Positions 8,422 through 18,042 are shown, counted from the first letter of the stretch. The stretch is 40,724 nt of DNA from Spirochaetales bacterium (GCA_016936295.1 JAFGYD010000076.1:1-40724), one strand, 5' to 3'. Notes: a model not told the origin generated them from the letters alone. Made by a program: numbers and translations.

Positions 8422-9129
8422 ATGATTAAAATTAAGAATGTAAAAAAAAGTTACGATTTAGGTGTCTCTGTGGTAAATGCTTTAAAAGGTGTTGATTTGA
8501 ATGTAGAGAGGGGAGATTTTTTGACAATTATGGGAGCTTCTGGTTCCGGGAAGTCAACACTTTTACATATTCTAGGTCTCCTCGATCTTCCATCCGAAGG
8601 TGAGTATTTAATTGATAATATACCTGTTCAGAATTTACCTGATAAAGAACTGGCGAGAATAAGGAATAAACACTTTGGATTTATATTTCAAAGTTTTAAT
8701 CTTTTCAATGAATTAAATGCATTAGAAAATGTAATGATGCCACTTATTTATGGGAAAACAGATAAAAAAGATCGAAAAAATATAGCCGTTGACTTACTAA
8801 AAAAGGTTGGCCTTGACCATAGAATTACACATTACCCAAATATGCTAAGTGGTGGAGAGCAGCAGAGGGTAGCAATTGCCAGGGCTCTTGCTAATAACCC
8901 GGATTTGATACTTGCCGATGAACCTACAGGAAACCTTCCAAGCGAGAAGGGTGCAGAAATTATGAACCTGTTAATTGAACTTAACAAACAGGGCACAACA
9001 ATTATTATGGTTACACATGACGATAAACTTGGACGATGCGGGAATAAAAAAGTTGTTATGAAAGATGGAGTTATGTTAAGTCATGAATTAGTTGAAAACC
9101 CCCATATTCCGGAGCCTACATGCTGCTAG
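8422..9129 (+). CDS. ABC transporter ATPase, MacB/LolD type
   Basis: A 235-residue nucleotide-binding subunit. Walker A is GASGSGKST, the Q-loop FIFQSFNLF, the signature LSGGEQQRVAIARAL, Walker B LILADEPTG, and the switch histidine is in VTHDD. The length and the FNLFNELNALENVMMP segment match the MacB/LolD/FtsE group, which powers mechanical export of lipoproteins, peptides or drugs across the envelope rather than classic uptake. The next gene's ATG (9120) lies inside its last codons, a 10-base overlap. The C-terminus ends in Cys-Cys, which is unusual but has no known meaning. Confidence 0.92.
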   Translation: MIKIKNVKKSYDLGVSVVNALKGVDLNVERGDFLTIMGASGSGKSTLLHILGLLDLPSEGEYLIDNIPVQNLPDKELARIRNKHFGFIFQSFNLFNELNALENVMMPLIYGKTDKKDRKNIAVDLLKKVGLDHRITHYPNMLSGGEQQRVAIARALANNPDLILADEPTGNLPSEKGAEIMNLLIELNKQGTTIIMVTHDDKLGRCGNKKVVMKDGVMLSHELVENPHIPEPTCC

Positions 9130-10403
9130 ATTTAATTGGAATTTCATTTAAGAGATTAAAAAACAGAATGGTTGAGTCAGTTGTTGTTATTTTAAGCTTG
9201 GCATTTGGACTTGCTGTTGTATCCACAATTATAAGTGTAATTTTTGCCTTTGGGGATAGTTTAAATGATGTACAGGATAATCCCTGGCGTAGAGTAATAA
9301 ATGTATATCCTGCCGAGTTTGAAGGTGCTGATTATGGTGAGACCATAAAAAAAATTGGAAATAAGAACCTAATAGAGGGTGTTGAGTTCAGTCTTGAAGA
9401 TATAGAAAGGGTAAAAGAGAGTTGTCCATCTATAGATTATGCTTATATTGAAGATTGGATGTCGCTTTATGACCAGGAAGTAGAAGATGAAAATGAAAAT
9501 TGGTGGGAGACTTCTCCAGCTGCATTTGGAGTAAACAACGACTGGTTTTTATTTAATAAAAAAGAGTTAGAAGGTGGAACTTTTTTCTCAACCGAAGATT
9601 ATATTAATGGCAACAACGTAGTAGTCCTAGGTAATAATATTAAGAATTTACTCTTTGCCCAAGAGAACCCTATAGGAAAGGATATCTTATTTGGTGATAA
9701 ATCTTTTAAGGTTATAGGTTATTTAAAAGCTGATTATGGAGATTCCAAAGAGTCTGATATAGAAGAGCGAAAAGCTAATAAATGGGATGATAATAACTAT
9801 GTAATACTACCTTATTCATATAAAACCATGAAAGATGGAACTACTAAAATCAGCTATTTCAGCCTTGGAATTGATGATTATAATAACCTTGAAAAAGCAG
9901 TAGAAGAGGTTAAATACTACTTAAATAGCGAATTCCCCGGAAATGGACTTATGATTAAGAGCTCCCTGGATTGGAATGATGACTTTGATAATACATCTAA
10001 AATTATATTAAGAATTGTAGGTTTTATTGCTGCCACAGCCCTGCTAATTGCTACACTAACTAATCTAAACCTTATGTTAGCCAGGGTAACTAGGGAGAAA
10101 AAGGGGTTTGGAATATCCCAGGCTTTAGGAGCATCTAAAGCTATTGTTTTTATAAATACCCTCCTTGATTCTGTAGTAGTAGGATTTGTTGGAGCATTTT
10201 TAGGGTTGCTTTTAATGGTTCTGTTTACAATAGGAGCCGATGTTATTCTGGGATCTGCCGGTTCTGTTGTTTCGGCAACTCTTTCTGTTAAAACATTTGT
10301 TATAAATATTATATTGTCAATTTTTATAACAAGTCTTTTTTCGTTTTTCCCTGCATTAAAGGCGACACAGGTTGCCCCATCACAGGTTTTAAGGGAGGAT
10401 TAA
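9120..10403 (+). CDS. MacB-like ABC permease 1
   Basis: A 427-residue permease with one N-terminal membrane helix (VVILSLAFGLAVVSTIISVIFAFG), a large periplasmic domain of about 230 residues (MacB_PCD type), and three C-terminal helices forming an FtsX domain with ISQALGASKAIVFINTLLDS as the ATPase-contacting segment. In MacB the ATPase and permease are one chain; here they are separate and a second permease follows, so the complex is likely a heterodimer of permeases with two copies of the ATPase. The ATG overlaps the ATPase gene; the stop abuts the GTG of the next gene. Confidence 0.85.
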   Translation: MLLDLIGISFKRLKNRMVESVVVILSLAFGLAVVSTIISVIFAFGDSLNDVQDNPWRRVINVYPAEFEGADYGETIKKIGNKNLIEGVEFSLEDIERVKESCPSIDYAYIEDWMSLYDQEVEDENENWWETSPAAFGVNNDWFLFNKKELEGGTFFSTEDYINGNNVVVLGNNIKNLLFAQENPIGKDILFGDKSFKVIGYLKADYGDSKESDIEERKANKWDDNNYVILPYSYKTMKDGTTKISYFSLGIDDYNNLEKAVEEVKYYLNSEFPGNGLMIKSSLDWNDDFDNTSKIILRIVGFIAATALLIATLTNLNLMLARVTREKKGFGISQALGASKAIVFINTLLDSVVVGFVGAFLGLLLMVLFTIGADVILGSAGSVVSATLSVKTFVINIILSIFITSLFSFFPALKATQVAPSQVLRED

Positions 10404-11624
10404 GTGGATATATTAAAAAAATCCTTTACAGGAAAATTTATAGCGATAATATCGGTTATTTTTGGGGTAATGATAGTTACTATTTGCTTTAATGTTATAA
10501 CAAAAATATCAAGCTTGACTGCTAAAAAAAATAATAATCAAATAGTCTGTGTTAAAAGTGGTAAAATGGAGGATGAATATAATTATAATTCCGATGATCT
10601 TCCTGTAACTAATGACTATATATCAGAGAATATTGTCAATGATATAAAGGAAGTTACCTTCTTTAATATGATTAAGTGGGTTTCTCCAACAATAATTTAT
10701 AACGAAGATGCTTACTCTGTAACAAATGCAATAGCTGCAAAATCAGATTTCATAACTGGCTATAATTTAGAGTTATTGGAAGGATCTAACTTCATGGACG
10801 GTTCTGATAGTAACGAAATGCTTATATCTGATTCTCTAGCAGAAATTTTAGGTTCTGGGGAGAGTCTTTTAGGAAAAACAATAGATATAGAAATTGATAG
10901 ATGGGAAGAGAAAGAAGAAAAATTATATACAACTTATACAATTATAGGAGTATACAAATCTCCCAAAAATCTAGTAAAAGTACAAAAAGGTATACCTGAA
11001 GTAATAGTATCATATAATTCCGAATCAAGAGAACCATATATGAACCTACTTGTTAATTCCGAAAATATTGAGAAGTTTAAGTATAAACTAGAGGATTATT
11101 TGAAAAATGAGTTAGGTGATGAACGTGATTTTATTATATGGACAGGTAATATAATGCAAATTTGGAATGACCTTGAGTGGTTAGATGAGGTTGTAACCAT
11201 GATTAAGGTATTTTTCTATATCCTGGGAGGGGTAACATTAGTAATTACAGGCTTTAGTGTTTTTAGTATGGTAATGATATCTGTAACTGAAAGAAACAGG
11301 GAAGTTGGGCTTAAAAGAGCATTGGGTTGCACAAAAATTGATATTATAAAAATGTTTTTTGTAGAGTCATCAATTACAATTTTAGTTGGTATAATTCCGG
11401 GTGTATTTATAGCTTCATTATTTTTCCCTACAGTACTTGATGGGACCTTAAATTCCCTTACAGGTGGAATGTTTGATCTTTCTGAAATGGTTACCTATAG
11501 ATTGGATCCTCTATCTGTTCTTATTGCTTCCGGTGTGACTTTAATTTCCGGAGCAGTATTTGGTATATTTCCTTCGTTATCGTCGGTAAATGCAATGCCA
11601 ATAGAAGCTATAAAGGATAATTAA
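10404..11624 (+). CDS. MacB-like ABC permease 2
   Basis: A 406-residue permease built like its neighbour: one N-terminal helix, a periplasmic domain rich in charged residues, then an FtsX domain with three helices. The conserved NREVGLKRALGCTKIDIIKMFFVESS segment is the coupling helix region that contacts the ATPase. The start is GTG 10404 immediately after the previous stop, with GGGAGG at 10393-10398. The stop codon TAA shares its last base with the ATG of the TolC-like gene. The two permeases are too different to be a recent duplication, which supports a fixed heterodimer. Confidence 0.85.
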   Translation: MDILKKSFTGKFIAIISVIFGVMIVTICFNVITKISSLTAKKNNNQIVCVKSGKMEDEYNYNSDDLPVTNDYISENIVNDIKEVTFFNMIKWVSPTIIYNEDAYSVTNAIAAKSDFITGYNLELLEGSNFMDGSDSNEMLISDSLAEILGSGESLLGKTIDIEIDRWEEKEEKLYTTYTIIGVYKSPKNLVKVQKGIPEVIVSYNSESREPYMNLLVNSENIEKFKYKLEDYLKNELGDERDFIIWTGNIMQIWNDLEWLDEVVTMIKVFFYILGGVTLVITGFSVFSMVMISVTERNREVGLKRALGCTKIDIIKMFFVESSITILVGIIPGVFIASLFFPTVLDGTLNSLTGGMFDLSEMVTYRLDPLSVLIASGVTLISGAVFGIFPSLSSVNAMPIEAIKDN

Positions 11625-12862
11625 TGAGGATTAGATATTTTATATTCTTACTTCTTCCATGTGCTTCTTTTGGACTTAGTTTTGAAGATTTCTATAACAA
11701 ATCTTTAGAAAAATCACCTGTATTTATGGAAATTAGGGAAGATCTGTTAATTAAGGAGAATTCATATTTACAAACAAAATTCCCCGGGAATTTAAATTTA
11801 AGTGGATCTGTTTCTCCCTCATACTCCTTTGATAGTAACAATCTATCAAAAGGAGATCTAAAGCTTGGAGATGTTGGACTTTCGTTTTCCCCCTTTTATA
11901 ATATAACTGCAGGAGTGACTTCTAATTTAAAGGATTCAACTAATTTTGCTTTATCTTATAGTCCATTTGCTTCTAAGCGTGTAATTAAAAGTGCTAAGAA
12001 TAGTTATGAAATAGGATTAATTGAAAAATCTGAAAGGGAATTAGAGTATAAAAAGAGTTTGAAAGAACTATATATGAACCTATACTTTTCAAGGAACCTA
12101 TACCTAATATCAAATGAAGAATTACTCCTCTTAAATCAGACAATTCTATTAAAGGAAAAACTATACCAGGTTGGTGAAATTGATTATTTATCTTTGGAGG
12201 ATAGTTATATAGAACTTATGGAAAAGGAGTCCTCTCTATATAGTTTACAACTAGACCTTTTAAAGATGGAAGAGGAAATATATCGATTCTCGGGTATTGA
12301 TTTAGCAGAAGAAACTGTTATTCCTGTAGAGTTTTCAAAAGAGCTAGATACTTATAAAAATGTTAACTATTTGGAAGCTTCAGAATATCTCTATATAAAA
12401 GAAAAAGTTCGAGATCAGAAAATGGGTGTAACCGAGAGTAAAATGAGTCTTCTTTCCTCTATCTCTTTAAGTGGCGGGGCTACAACAGATGATTTTTCCA
12501 CATTTACAGGGTATTTAAGTTTAAGTGGATCAATCCCATTAGATTTTAATTATAAAAGAAAGATTGAAATTGAAAAAATCTACTTAAATAGAGCTAATAG
12601 AGAGTTATCTATATATGAAGATTTGATTTCCAGAAAAGAACAATATATTGATAGGGAACAGGAAATAAAGAAAAGTAGAATTAGTGCACTAATTAAAACT
12701 GTTGATAATTTTAAAAAAAGAGAAGCTATAAGTCGATATAAAATGGATAATGGTGAAATCCTGGAAAATGACTATAAAAAAATTCAATTAGAGTATAAAA
12801 GGGTTGAGATAGATCTTTTAAAAGAGCAATTTAGTTATTTTATGCTATATTCTGGGGAATAG
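11624..12862 (+). CDS. Outer membrane efflux protein, TolC-like
   Basis: A 412-residue protein with a signal peptide (MRIRYFIFLLLPCASFG) followed by long alpha-helical stretches (ELLLLNQTILLKEKLYQVGE, ISRKEQYIDREQEIKKSR) alternating with beta segments containing LSGSVSPSYSF and LSLSGSIPLDF. This is the repeat architecture of TolC-family outer-membrane ducts, with the second repeat beginning near residue 230. It completes the export operon: adaptor, ATPase, two permeases, outer-membrane exit. The 3' end overlaps the convergent histidine-kinase gene by 23 bases. The substrate is unknown; nothing nearby is an obvious cargo. Confidence 0.8.
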   Translation: MRIRYFIFLLLPCASFGLSFEDFYNKSLEKSPVFMEIREDLLIKENSYLQTKFPGNLNLSGSVSPSYSFDSNNLSKGDLKLGDVGLSFSPFYNITAGVTSNLKDSTNFALSYSPFASKRVIKSAKNSYEIGLIEKSERELEYKKSLKELYMNLYFSRNLYLISNEELLLLNQTILLKEKLYQVGEIDYLSLEDSYIELMEKESSLYSLQLDLLKMEEEIYRFSGIDLAEETVIPVEFSKELDTYKNVNYLEASEYLYIKEKVRDQKMGVTESKMSLLSSISLSGGATTDDFSTFTGYLSLSGSIPLDFNYKRKIEIEKIYLNRANRELSIYEDLISRKEQYIDREQEIKKSRISALIKTVDNFKKREAISRYKMDNGEILENDYKKIQLEYKRVEIDLLKEQFSYFMLYSGE

Positions 12863-14936
12863 TTATCTTGAAATGCAGTTTTTCATCTTTTAAATATGCG
12901 TATATATTCCCCATAAGTTTATTTTTTATAAGGTTATAAATAATAGTAAGACCTAATCCTGTGTGGCCAAATGCCCTCTGTGTTGTAAAGAAAGGGTTAA
13001 ATATTTTTAAGATTTGATTATCTGTACAGCTTAATCCATTATCTGAATATATAATTTCAATATTATCCTCTACGTTTTTTAAAGAAATTGTTATACTCCC
13101 CTGTTCCATGTTTTTAAATCCATGAATCATGGAATTAGATACTAAACTCCTTATTATATGGGATATTATTCCAGAATAACTATTAACAATTACAATTGGA
13201 GGAAGATCCAGGTTTAACTCAACCCTCTTGTTATATGTTGCTATCTCTTTTTGAGAAGTTGATGAAATTAAAAGAACTATATCAAATACACTATTAAGTT
13301 CGTAATCTGAGTTCGCAGACATAGATTTAAATCTATTTATAAGTTTTATTGTTGAATCGATATTATCGTTTATTAGAGATAGAGATCTTTTACTATTCTC
13401 AAAGAAATGCTCGACTATAGTTTTGGTTAAAATATCATTTTTATAATGACCTTCCAAATCTCTAATTATATCGCTAAGGAATGTAGCTGCAGTAAGAGTA
13501 ACTCCAATTGGCGTATTAATCTCGTGTGCAAGTCCAGATACTAAATTACCTAGAAATGCCAGTTTTTCAGACTCTACTAAAAGTTTATGAGTCTCTCTGA
13601 GTTCTTTTAATGATAGTACATTAGTTAGAGTGCTAGTTAAATTTACTAGTGTATCTTCATAGAAGGTTTTATCCTCAATCGCTTCTTCTATTAGCAAAAA
13701 TCCATAAAATTTATTAAATGAAACTAATGGAAGTGTAACCATTGTAATTCTATTCTTTTTGGGAAGAAGATTTTCGGGAATAAAATCTCCTTCTGCAAAA
13801 CTACAGTAATTCTCTCCGCATGCTATATATTTATTCTCTCTGCAGCCTAAAAGAAGTTGAATATCATTGGACTGTGTATACATATTTTTTAGGAGTAGAA
13901 AATAGGAATGGATTGAGTTCTTGGAAAAAAATTGCCTTAAATTTGAAGTCAATTGCAGTAAATCTTCCGATGAGAGAAGTTTTTCAAAATCATTTCTTCG
14001 TGTAATATGGGTTTTAGTCTTCATGAAAAGTTTAAAAACCTTACTTTCGCTATCTTCTACTTTGCTGCAACCACAAGAATTCCTTATTTTTAGAATAGGC
14101 TCAATCAAAATATGATTAATTTGTGTGTTGCCAGTGAGTTTTGCATAAATAAGTTCTACCGATTTATTTGCAAGTTCTTCCAAAGGCTGCCTAATTGTAG
14201 TTATTTTAGGATTCTGAAAAATAGCAGCATTGCTATCATCAAAACCTGTTACAGCTATATCTTCAGGGATTTTAAACCCTTTATTCTTTAAAAGATCAAT
14301 TGCTCCTGCTGCCATAGAATCATTAGCGCAAACAAGAACATCCACTTCTATTTTCCCTTTATGATAAAGAGGATAAAGAGTTTCTTCCAAGTTGTTTACA
14401 GTAAAATCACCCCAAAAAATATTATTGTTTAGTAGTTCTAGATTGTTATTTTTACAATAGATCTTAATAGATTCTAATCTATTAATGCTTTCTGGATTTG
14501 AAGCAGGACCGCTTAAATAGCTAAATTTTTTAAATGAATGGACATTTACTAAGTGATCCATAATCATATTCATTGCAAGAGTATTATCTACTCCCACAGA
14601 AGTAGTCTTTATATTATTATAACTAATATTTACAATAGGTATATTTAATAAATTATTGGCATGTTTTTCAAACTCTTGTTGTCCGATATATGTAGAAATA
14701 GCACTAGCTGAAATTATTACACCATCGAAGAGATTTTTATTAAAAAAGGAAAATATTTCGTTAAAAACAAATTTGTGGGAGCTATTATCGTTTAAATTTC
14801 TACTAGGGAAAATATACAGATCTATATCCAAAGAGATACATTTTTTATTTATACTTTGCCATAAAAGTTCATTGTAATCATCACCTTCCAGATATGGTAT
14901 AAATAGTGCTATTCTGTACCTGTTTTTATCTGCCAT
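12840..14936 (-). CDS. LacI-type sensor domain fused to a histidine kinase
   Basis: A 698-residue protein. Residues 1-290 are a LacI/GalR periplasmic-binding-like sugar sensor (DGVIISAS, NIPIVNIS, VDVLVCANDSMAAGAID, PEDIAVTGFDDS, TTIRQPLEELA) but without the N-terminal helix-turn-helix, ending in the CGC linker. Residues about 300-445 look GAF-like. The kinase core follows: H-box His471 in GLAHEINTP, an N-box near NSMIHGF, and G-boxes SDNG and HTGLGL. There is no signal peptide or membrane helix, so it should sense an intracellular ligand. No response regulator is adjacent. Its Shine-Dalgarno lies in the stem of a terminator-like hairpin. Confidence 0.85.
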   Translation of the reverse strand: MADKNRYRIALFIPYLEGDDYNELLWQSINKKCISLDIDLYIFPSRNLNDNSSHKFVFNEIFSFFNKNLFDGVIISASAISTYIGQQEFEKHANNLLNIPIVNISYNNIKTTSVGVDNTLAMNMIMDHLVNVHSFKKFSYLSGPASNPESINRLESIKIYCKNNNLELLNNNIFWGDFTVNNLEETLYPLYHKGKIEVDVLVCANDSMAAGAIDLLKNKGFKIPEDIAVTGFDDSNAAIFQNPKITTIRQPLEELANKSVELIYAKLTGNTQINHILIEPILKIRNSCGCSKVEDSESKVFKLFMKTKTHITRRNDFEKLLSSEDLLQLTSNLRQFFSKNSIHSYFLLLKNMYTQSNDIQLLLGCRENKYIACGENYCSFAEGDFIPENLLPKKNRITMVTLPLVSFNKFYGFLLIEEAIEDKTFYEDTLVNLTSTLTNVLSLKELRETHKLLVESEKLAFLGNLVSGLAHEINTPIGVTLTAATFLSDIIRDLEGHYKNDILTKTIVEHFFENSKRSLSLINDNIDSTIKLINRFKSMSANSDYELNSVFDIVLLISSTSQKEIATYNKRVELNLDLPPIVIVNSYSGIISHIIRSLVSNSMIHGFKNMEQGSITISLKNVEDNIEIIYSDNGLSCTDNQILKIFNPFFTTQRAFGHTGLGLTIIYNLIKNKLMGNIYAYLKDEKLHFKITIPQNIA

Positions 14937-14939
14937 AAG

Positions 14940-14979
14940 AAAAAACTCCCTACTATTAAATTATTATATGTAAGGAGTA
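14940..14979 (-). terminator. Terminator-like hairpin overlapping the kinase ribosome-binding site
   Basis: On the minus strand ACTCCTTAC (14979-14971) can pair with GTAGGGAGT (14954-14946), nine pairs with one G-U, loop 16 bases, followed by six Ts (14945-14940). This follows the HAD phosphatase stop and would end its transcript. The GGAG in the right arm is also the best Shine-Dalgarno for the kinase ATG at 14936, so read-through transcripts would have it buried. Confidence 0.55.
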
Positions 14980-14994
14980 ATAAAGCTAGTTTTT

Positions 14995-15810
14995 TTATAC
15001 TGCTAATGCAAATCTGTTTATAGCTGTAGCAACACCATCGGTATTATTACAATGGGTAATATGTTTTGCATGTTTTTTTACTTCGTCATGGCCATTACTC
15101 ATTACAACACCAAAACCACAGCCTTTGATCATTGATAAATCGTTGAAACTATCGCCAATTGCCATAACAGACTCTTTCTCTATATTTAATAGAGAGCAAA
15201 GATTGGTTACTGTTTTATCTTTATCAACTGCTCTATTTGTAAATTCCAGAAAGAATGGCTTAGATATATTCATCATCATTGAATCACCGACTATAGGTTT
15301 TAATTTGTTTTCAACCTCTTTTAAGTAGATAGGATCTTCCATTAGAATAATTTTTACTACTTCTTTTGTCATCGCGTCTTTGATATCATCAATTAATTTT
15401 ATTGGTATTCCAGTTAACTTCCCTTCGAAACTCGTATATTGATTCTCTTTGTCTGTAACTACACAATTATCTACGTATGTTTGTATAAAGAGTTTGTTAT
15501 CCCTTGCTATTTTAGTTACAAACTCCATGTTTTCCATGGTTAATGGAGTTGTTGCTAACTCTTTTCCTGTGCTGCATTCGATTAATACAGCTCCATTATA
15601 AGATATAATGTATCCATTATTTTCAGCTAAATTTAATTCCTGGGCATATTTTAACATAGATAGAGTAGGTCTGCCTGAAGCTAATACAATTACAATTCCT
15701 TTTTTTTGAGCATTTGAAATTACTTTCTTTGTATAGTCGCTAATTTGTAGTTCATCGTTTAATAGAGTATCATCAAGATCCATTACGATCATTTTTATAT
15801 CTTTAATCAT
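14995..15810 (-). CDS. Cof-type HAD phosphatase
   Basis: A 271-residue HAD-superfamily hydrolase of the Cof/YidA class, which dephosphorylates sugar phosphates, nucleotides or cofactor intermediates in the cytoplasm. Motif I is MDLDDTLL with the nucleophile Asp, motif II is VLASGRP, motif III the lysine in VDKDKTVTNL, and motif IV is AIGDSFNDLSMI. The inserted cap domain (residues about 85-190) marks class IIB. In most relatives motif I reads DxDGTL; here the Gly is Asp, which is tolerated in the family. No ribosome-binding site is visible before the ATG. It is divergent from hcp, sharing the 126-base intergenic region. Confidence 0.85.
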   Translation of the reverse strand: MIKDIKMIVMDLDDTLLNDELQISDYTKKVISNAQKKGIVIVLASGRPTLSMLKYAQELNLAENNGYIISYNGAVLIECSTGKELATTPLTMENMEFVTKIARDNKLFIQTYVDNCVVTDKENQYTSFEGKLTGIPIKLIDDIKDAMTKEVVKIILMEDPIYLKEVENKLKPIVGDSMMMNISKPFFLEFTNRAVDKDKTVTNLCSLLNIEKESVMAIGDSFNDLSMIKGCGFGVVMSNGHDEVKKHAKHITHCNNTDGVATAINRFALAV

Positions 15811-15861
15811 AAAGATATTGTTACTTTTTTATATAAATTAATCTATAGTTTTGTCTATACT

Positions 15862-15877
15862 TGTAACATAAGTTACA
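15862..15877 (+). promoter_or_regulatory. FNR/HcpR-type operator before hcp
   Basis: TGTAAC-ATAA-GTTACA is a perfect 6-4-6 inverted repeat, the form of Crp/Fnr-family operators; a GTAAC-N4-GTTAC type site is, as I recall, what is predicted for HcpR regulators outside Desulfovibrio. A -10-like TACTAT at 15899-15904 would place the start near 15911 and the operator centre at about -41.5, the standard position for activation. The Crp/Fnr gene at 18043-18720 is the natural candidate regulator. Confidence 0.7.
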
Positions 15878-15936
15878 GCTTTTCCTACTAAAGAAGTCTA
15901 CTATTGTTTTAATTACAAGGAAATAGGAGATTATTT

Positions 15937-17562
15937 ATGTCAATGTTTTGCTATCAATGTCAGGAAGCTGCTGGAAATAAAGGGTGTACAGGATCAGCTG
16001 GTGTGTGTGGAAAAAAAGATGAAACAGCTCTGTTACAAGATGTTTTAATTTATACTTTAAAAGGTGTTTCATTCTTTGCAGAAAAACTTGAAACAGGGAA
16101 ATATGAAGGTGGTTTAGTAACAGCTGGATTATTTAAAACTATAACCAATGCAAATTTTAACGATGATATTTTTGAGGAGGAAATAACAAAGGCGCTAGCA
16201 TTAAAAGCCGATTTAAGAGCAAGAGTTATTGCTAAGGGTATTGATATTTCCAATGCCCCATCTGCAGCATTATGGGAGCCAAAATATGTTTCCGAATATG
16301 AATTACAGGGAACAATCGCCTCGATTTTAGCTACAAAAAATGAGGATGTTCGTTCTTTAAGAGAGTTAATTGTTGGTGGTTTAAAGGGTGTTGCAGCCTA
16401 TGTTTCTCATGCAGGAGCACTGGATAACTTTAATATGGATATTTACAAATTTATGTTTAAAGCATTAGCTGCAACTACAGATGATACAAAAACAGTGGAT
16501 GAGTTAGTTGGCTTAACACTGGAATGTGGTAAATACGGTGTAGAGTGTATGGCTCTACTGGATAAAGCTAATACAGACGCTTATGGTCACCCTGAAATTA
16601 GTGAAGTAGATTTAGGGGTAAGAAAGAATCCGGGTATTTTAATCAGTGGTCACGATTTAAAAGATATTGATGAACTATTAAAACAGACAGAAAATACAGG
16701 TGTCGATGTATATACACACTCAGAGATGCTTGCTGCTCAATACTATCCTGCCTTTAAAAAATATTCACATTTTGCAGGAAACTATGGTAATGCCTGGTGG
16801 GCACAAAAAGAGGAATTTGACAAGTTTAATGGTGCTATTGTAATGACTTCAAACTGTATGGTTCCTCCTACAGATAAATATATTGATAGAATATTTACAA
16901 CAGGTGAAACAGGTTTTAAAGGTGTTAAACATATTGGTAATCACGATTTTTCTGAGGTTATTGCAAAAGCTAAAACATGCGCAGCTCCAACAGAGATAGA
17001 GACTGGTAAAATAGTTGGAGGGTTTGCCCATGAACAGGTTTTTGCTCTAGCAGATAAAGTAGTAGATGCAGTTAAAACAGGGGCAATTAAAAAATTCTTT
17101 GTAATGGCAGGTTGTGATGGAAGACAAAAATCCAGAAGCTATTACACCGATTTTGCAGAAGCTCTCCCACAGGATACTGTAATATTAACAGCGGGTTGTG
17201 CAAAATACCGATATAACAAACTTAATTTGGGTGATATTGGTGGAATACCTAGAGTTTTAGATGCAGGACAGTGTAATGACTCTTATTCTCTAGTTTTAAT
17301 AGCTTTAAAATTACAGGAAATATTTGGACTTGAAAGTGTAAATGACCTTCCAATTGCATATAACATAGCATGGTATGAACAAAAAGCTGTTATTGTTCTT
17401 CTTGCATTACTATATTTAGGAGTTAAAAACATTCACCTAGGGCCTACATTACCAGCATTTTTATCACCGAATGTTGCTAAAGTTCTTGTTGATAATTTTG
17501 GAATTGCTCCAATTGGTGAGGTAGGAGAGGACTTAAAACTATTTATGGGAGAAGCGGTATAA
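15937..17562 (+). CDS. hcp: Hydroxylamine reductase (hybrid-cluster protein)
   Basis: A 541-residue hybrid-cluster protein. The N-terminal cysteines C5-x2-C8 ... C17 ... C24 hold a cubane 4Fe-4S cluster; the spacing is that of the class found in strict anaerobes. Ligands of the hybrid 4Fe-2S-2O cluster are visible in GHDL, SNCMVPP, the GCDGR segment, [11 protein letters not shown] and GQCNDSYS. The enzyme reduces nitric oxide or hydroxylamine and is a cytoplasmic defence against nitrosative stress. AGGAG at 15924-15928 precedes the ATG. A palindromic operator lies upstream and a hairpin terminator follows the stop. Thioredoxin and a Crp/Fnr regulator follow, consistent with one stress module. 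Confidence 0.96.
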   Translation: MSMFCYQCQEAAGNKGCTGSAGVCGKKDETALLQDVLIYTLKGVSFFAEKLETGKYEGGLVTAGLFKTITNANFNDDIFEEEITKALALKADLRARVIAKGIDISNAPSAALWEPKYVSEYELQGTIASILATKNEDVRSLRELIVGGLKGVAAYVSHAGALDNFNMDIYKFMFKALAATTDDTKTVDELVGLTLECGKYGVECMALLDKANTDAYGHPEISEVDLGVRKNPGILISGHDLKDIDELLKQTENTGVDVYTHSEMLAAQYYPAFKKYSHFAGNYGNAWWAQKEEFDKFNGAIVMTSNCMVPPTDKYIDRIFTTGETGFKGVKHIGNHDFSEVIAKAKTCAAPTEIETGKIVGGFAHEQVFALADKVVDAVKTGAIKKFFVMAGCDGRQKSRSYYTDFAEALPQDTVILTAGCAKYRYNKLNLGDIGGIPRVLDAGQCNDSYSLVLIALKLQEIFGLESVNDLPIAYNIAWYEQKAVIVLLALLYLGVKNIHLGPTLPAFLSPNVAKVLVDNFGIAPIGEVGEDLKLFMGEAV

Positions 17563-17599
17563 AAATATTTGCACTATATAGCTAATAGTTTAATAATTA

Positions 17600-17630
17600 A
17601 TATGAGAAAGAGTTTGACTTTTTCTCATAT
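17600..17630 (+). terminator. Hairpin terminator after hcp
   Basis: ATATGAGAAAGAG (17600-17612) pairs with CTTTTTCTCATAT (17618-17630) over 13 positions with one G-U pair and a TTTGA loop. The T run after the stem is short (TTAAGTATTTT), so termination may be partial, leaving thioredoxin with its own promoter or as a read-through product. Confidence 0.6.
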
Positions 17631-17679
17631 TTAAGTATTTTATATATATGATTATACATATATTGCAAAGGAGAGTTAT

Positions 17680-18042
17680 ATGGAGCATTTAACATTACAA
17701 AGTTTTAAGGAAAAAATCTGTACATGTGGTATTGATGGGCAAGAAGGTGCAGAGTGGAAATATAAAGGTGATTTACCGTGTTTAATTGACTTCTATGCTG
17801 ATTGGTGTGCACCATGTAAAAGACTTGCGCCAGTTTTAGAAGAGTTAGCTGAAGAGTATAAAGGCAAAGTATATATTTATAAAGTTAACACCGAGGATGA
17901 GCAGGAACTATCAGCAATGTTTGGTATACAAAGTATTCCTACACTACTTTTTGTTCCATTAAACGATAAACCACAATTGGCAGCAGGAGCTCCTCCTAAA
18001 CCACAATTAATTCAGACTATGAAAGATGTTTTAAAGATTTAA
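17680..18042 (+). CDS. Thioredoxin-fold protein
   Basis: A 120-residue thioredoxin with the active site WCAPC (Cys43, Cys46; classical thioredoxin has CGPC) and the cis-proline in SIPTLLF. There is no signal peptide, so it is a cytoplasmic dithiol reductant. It has an extra N-terminal stretch of about 15 residues carrying Cys14-x-Cys16 and Cys34 not found in standard thioredoxins. The CAPC site and position after hcp suggest a role in repairing oxidised or nitrosylated thiols, as inferred from context. AAAGGAG lies upstream of ATG 17680. Its stop abuts the stop of the convergent Crp/Fnr gene. Confidence 0.88.
   Translation: MEHLTLQSFKEKICTCGIDGQEGAEWKYKGDLPCLIDFYADWCAPCKRLAPVLEELAEEYKGKVYIYKVNTEDEQELSAMFGIQSIPTLLFVPLNDKPQLAAGAPPKPQLIQTMKDVLKI

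Noticed and set aside
12840-14936. LacI-type kinase as the repressor of the GH13 operator
   Set aside because: It has no helix-turn-helix at its N-terminus and ends in a kinase, so it cannot bind the operator as LacI does.
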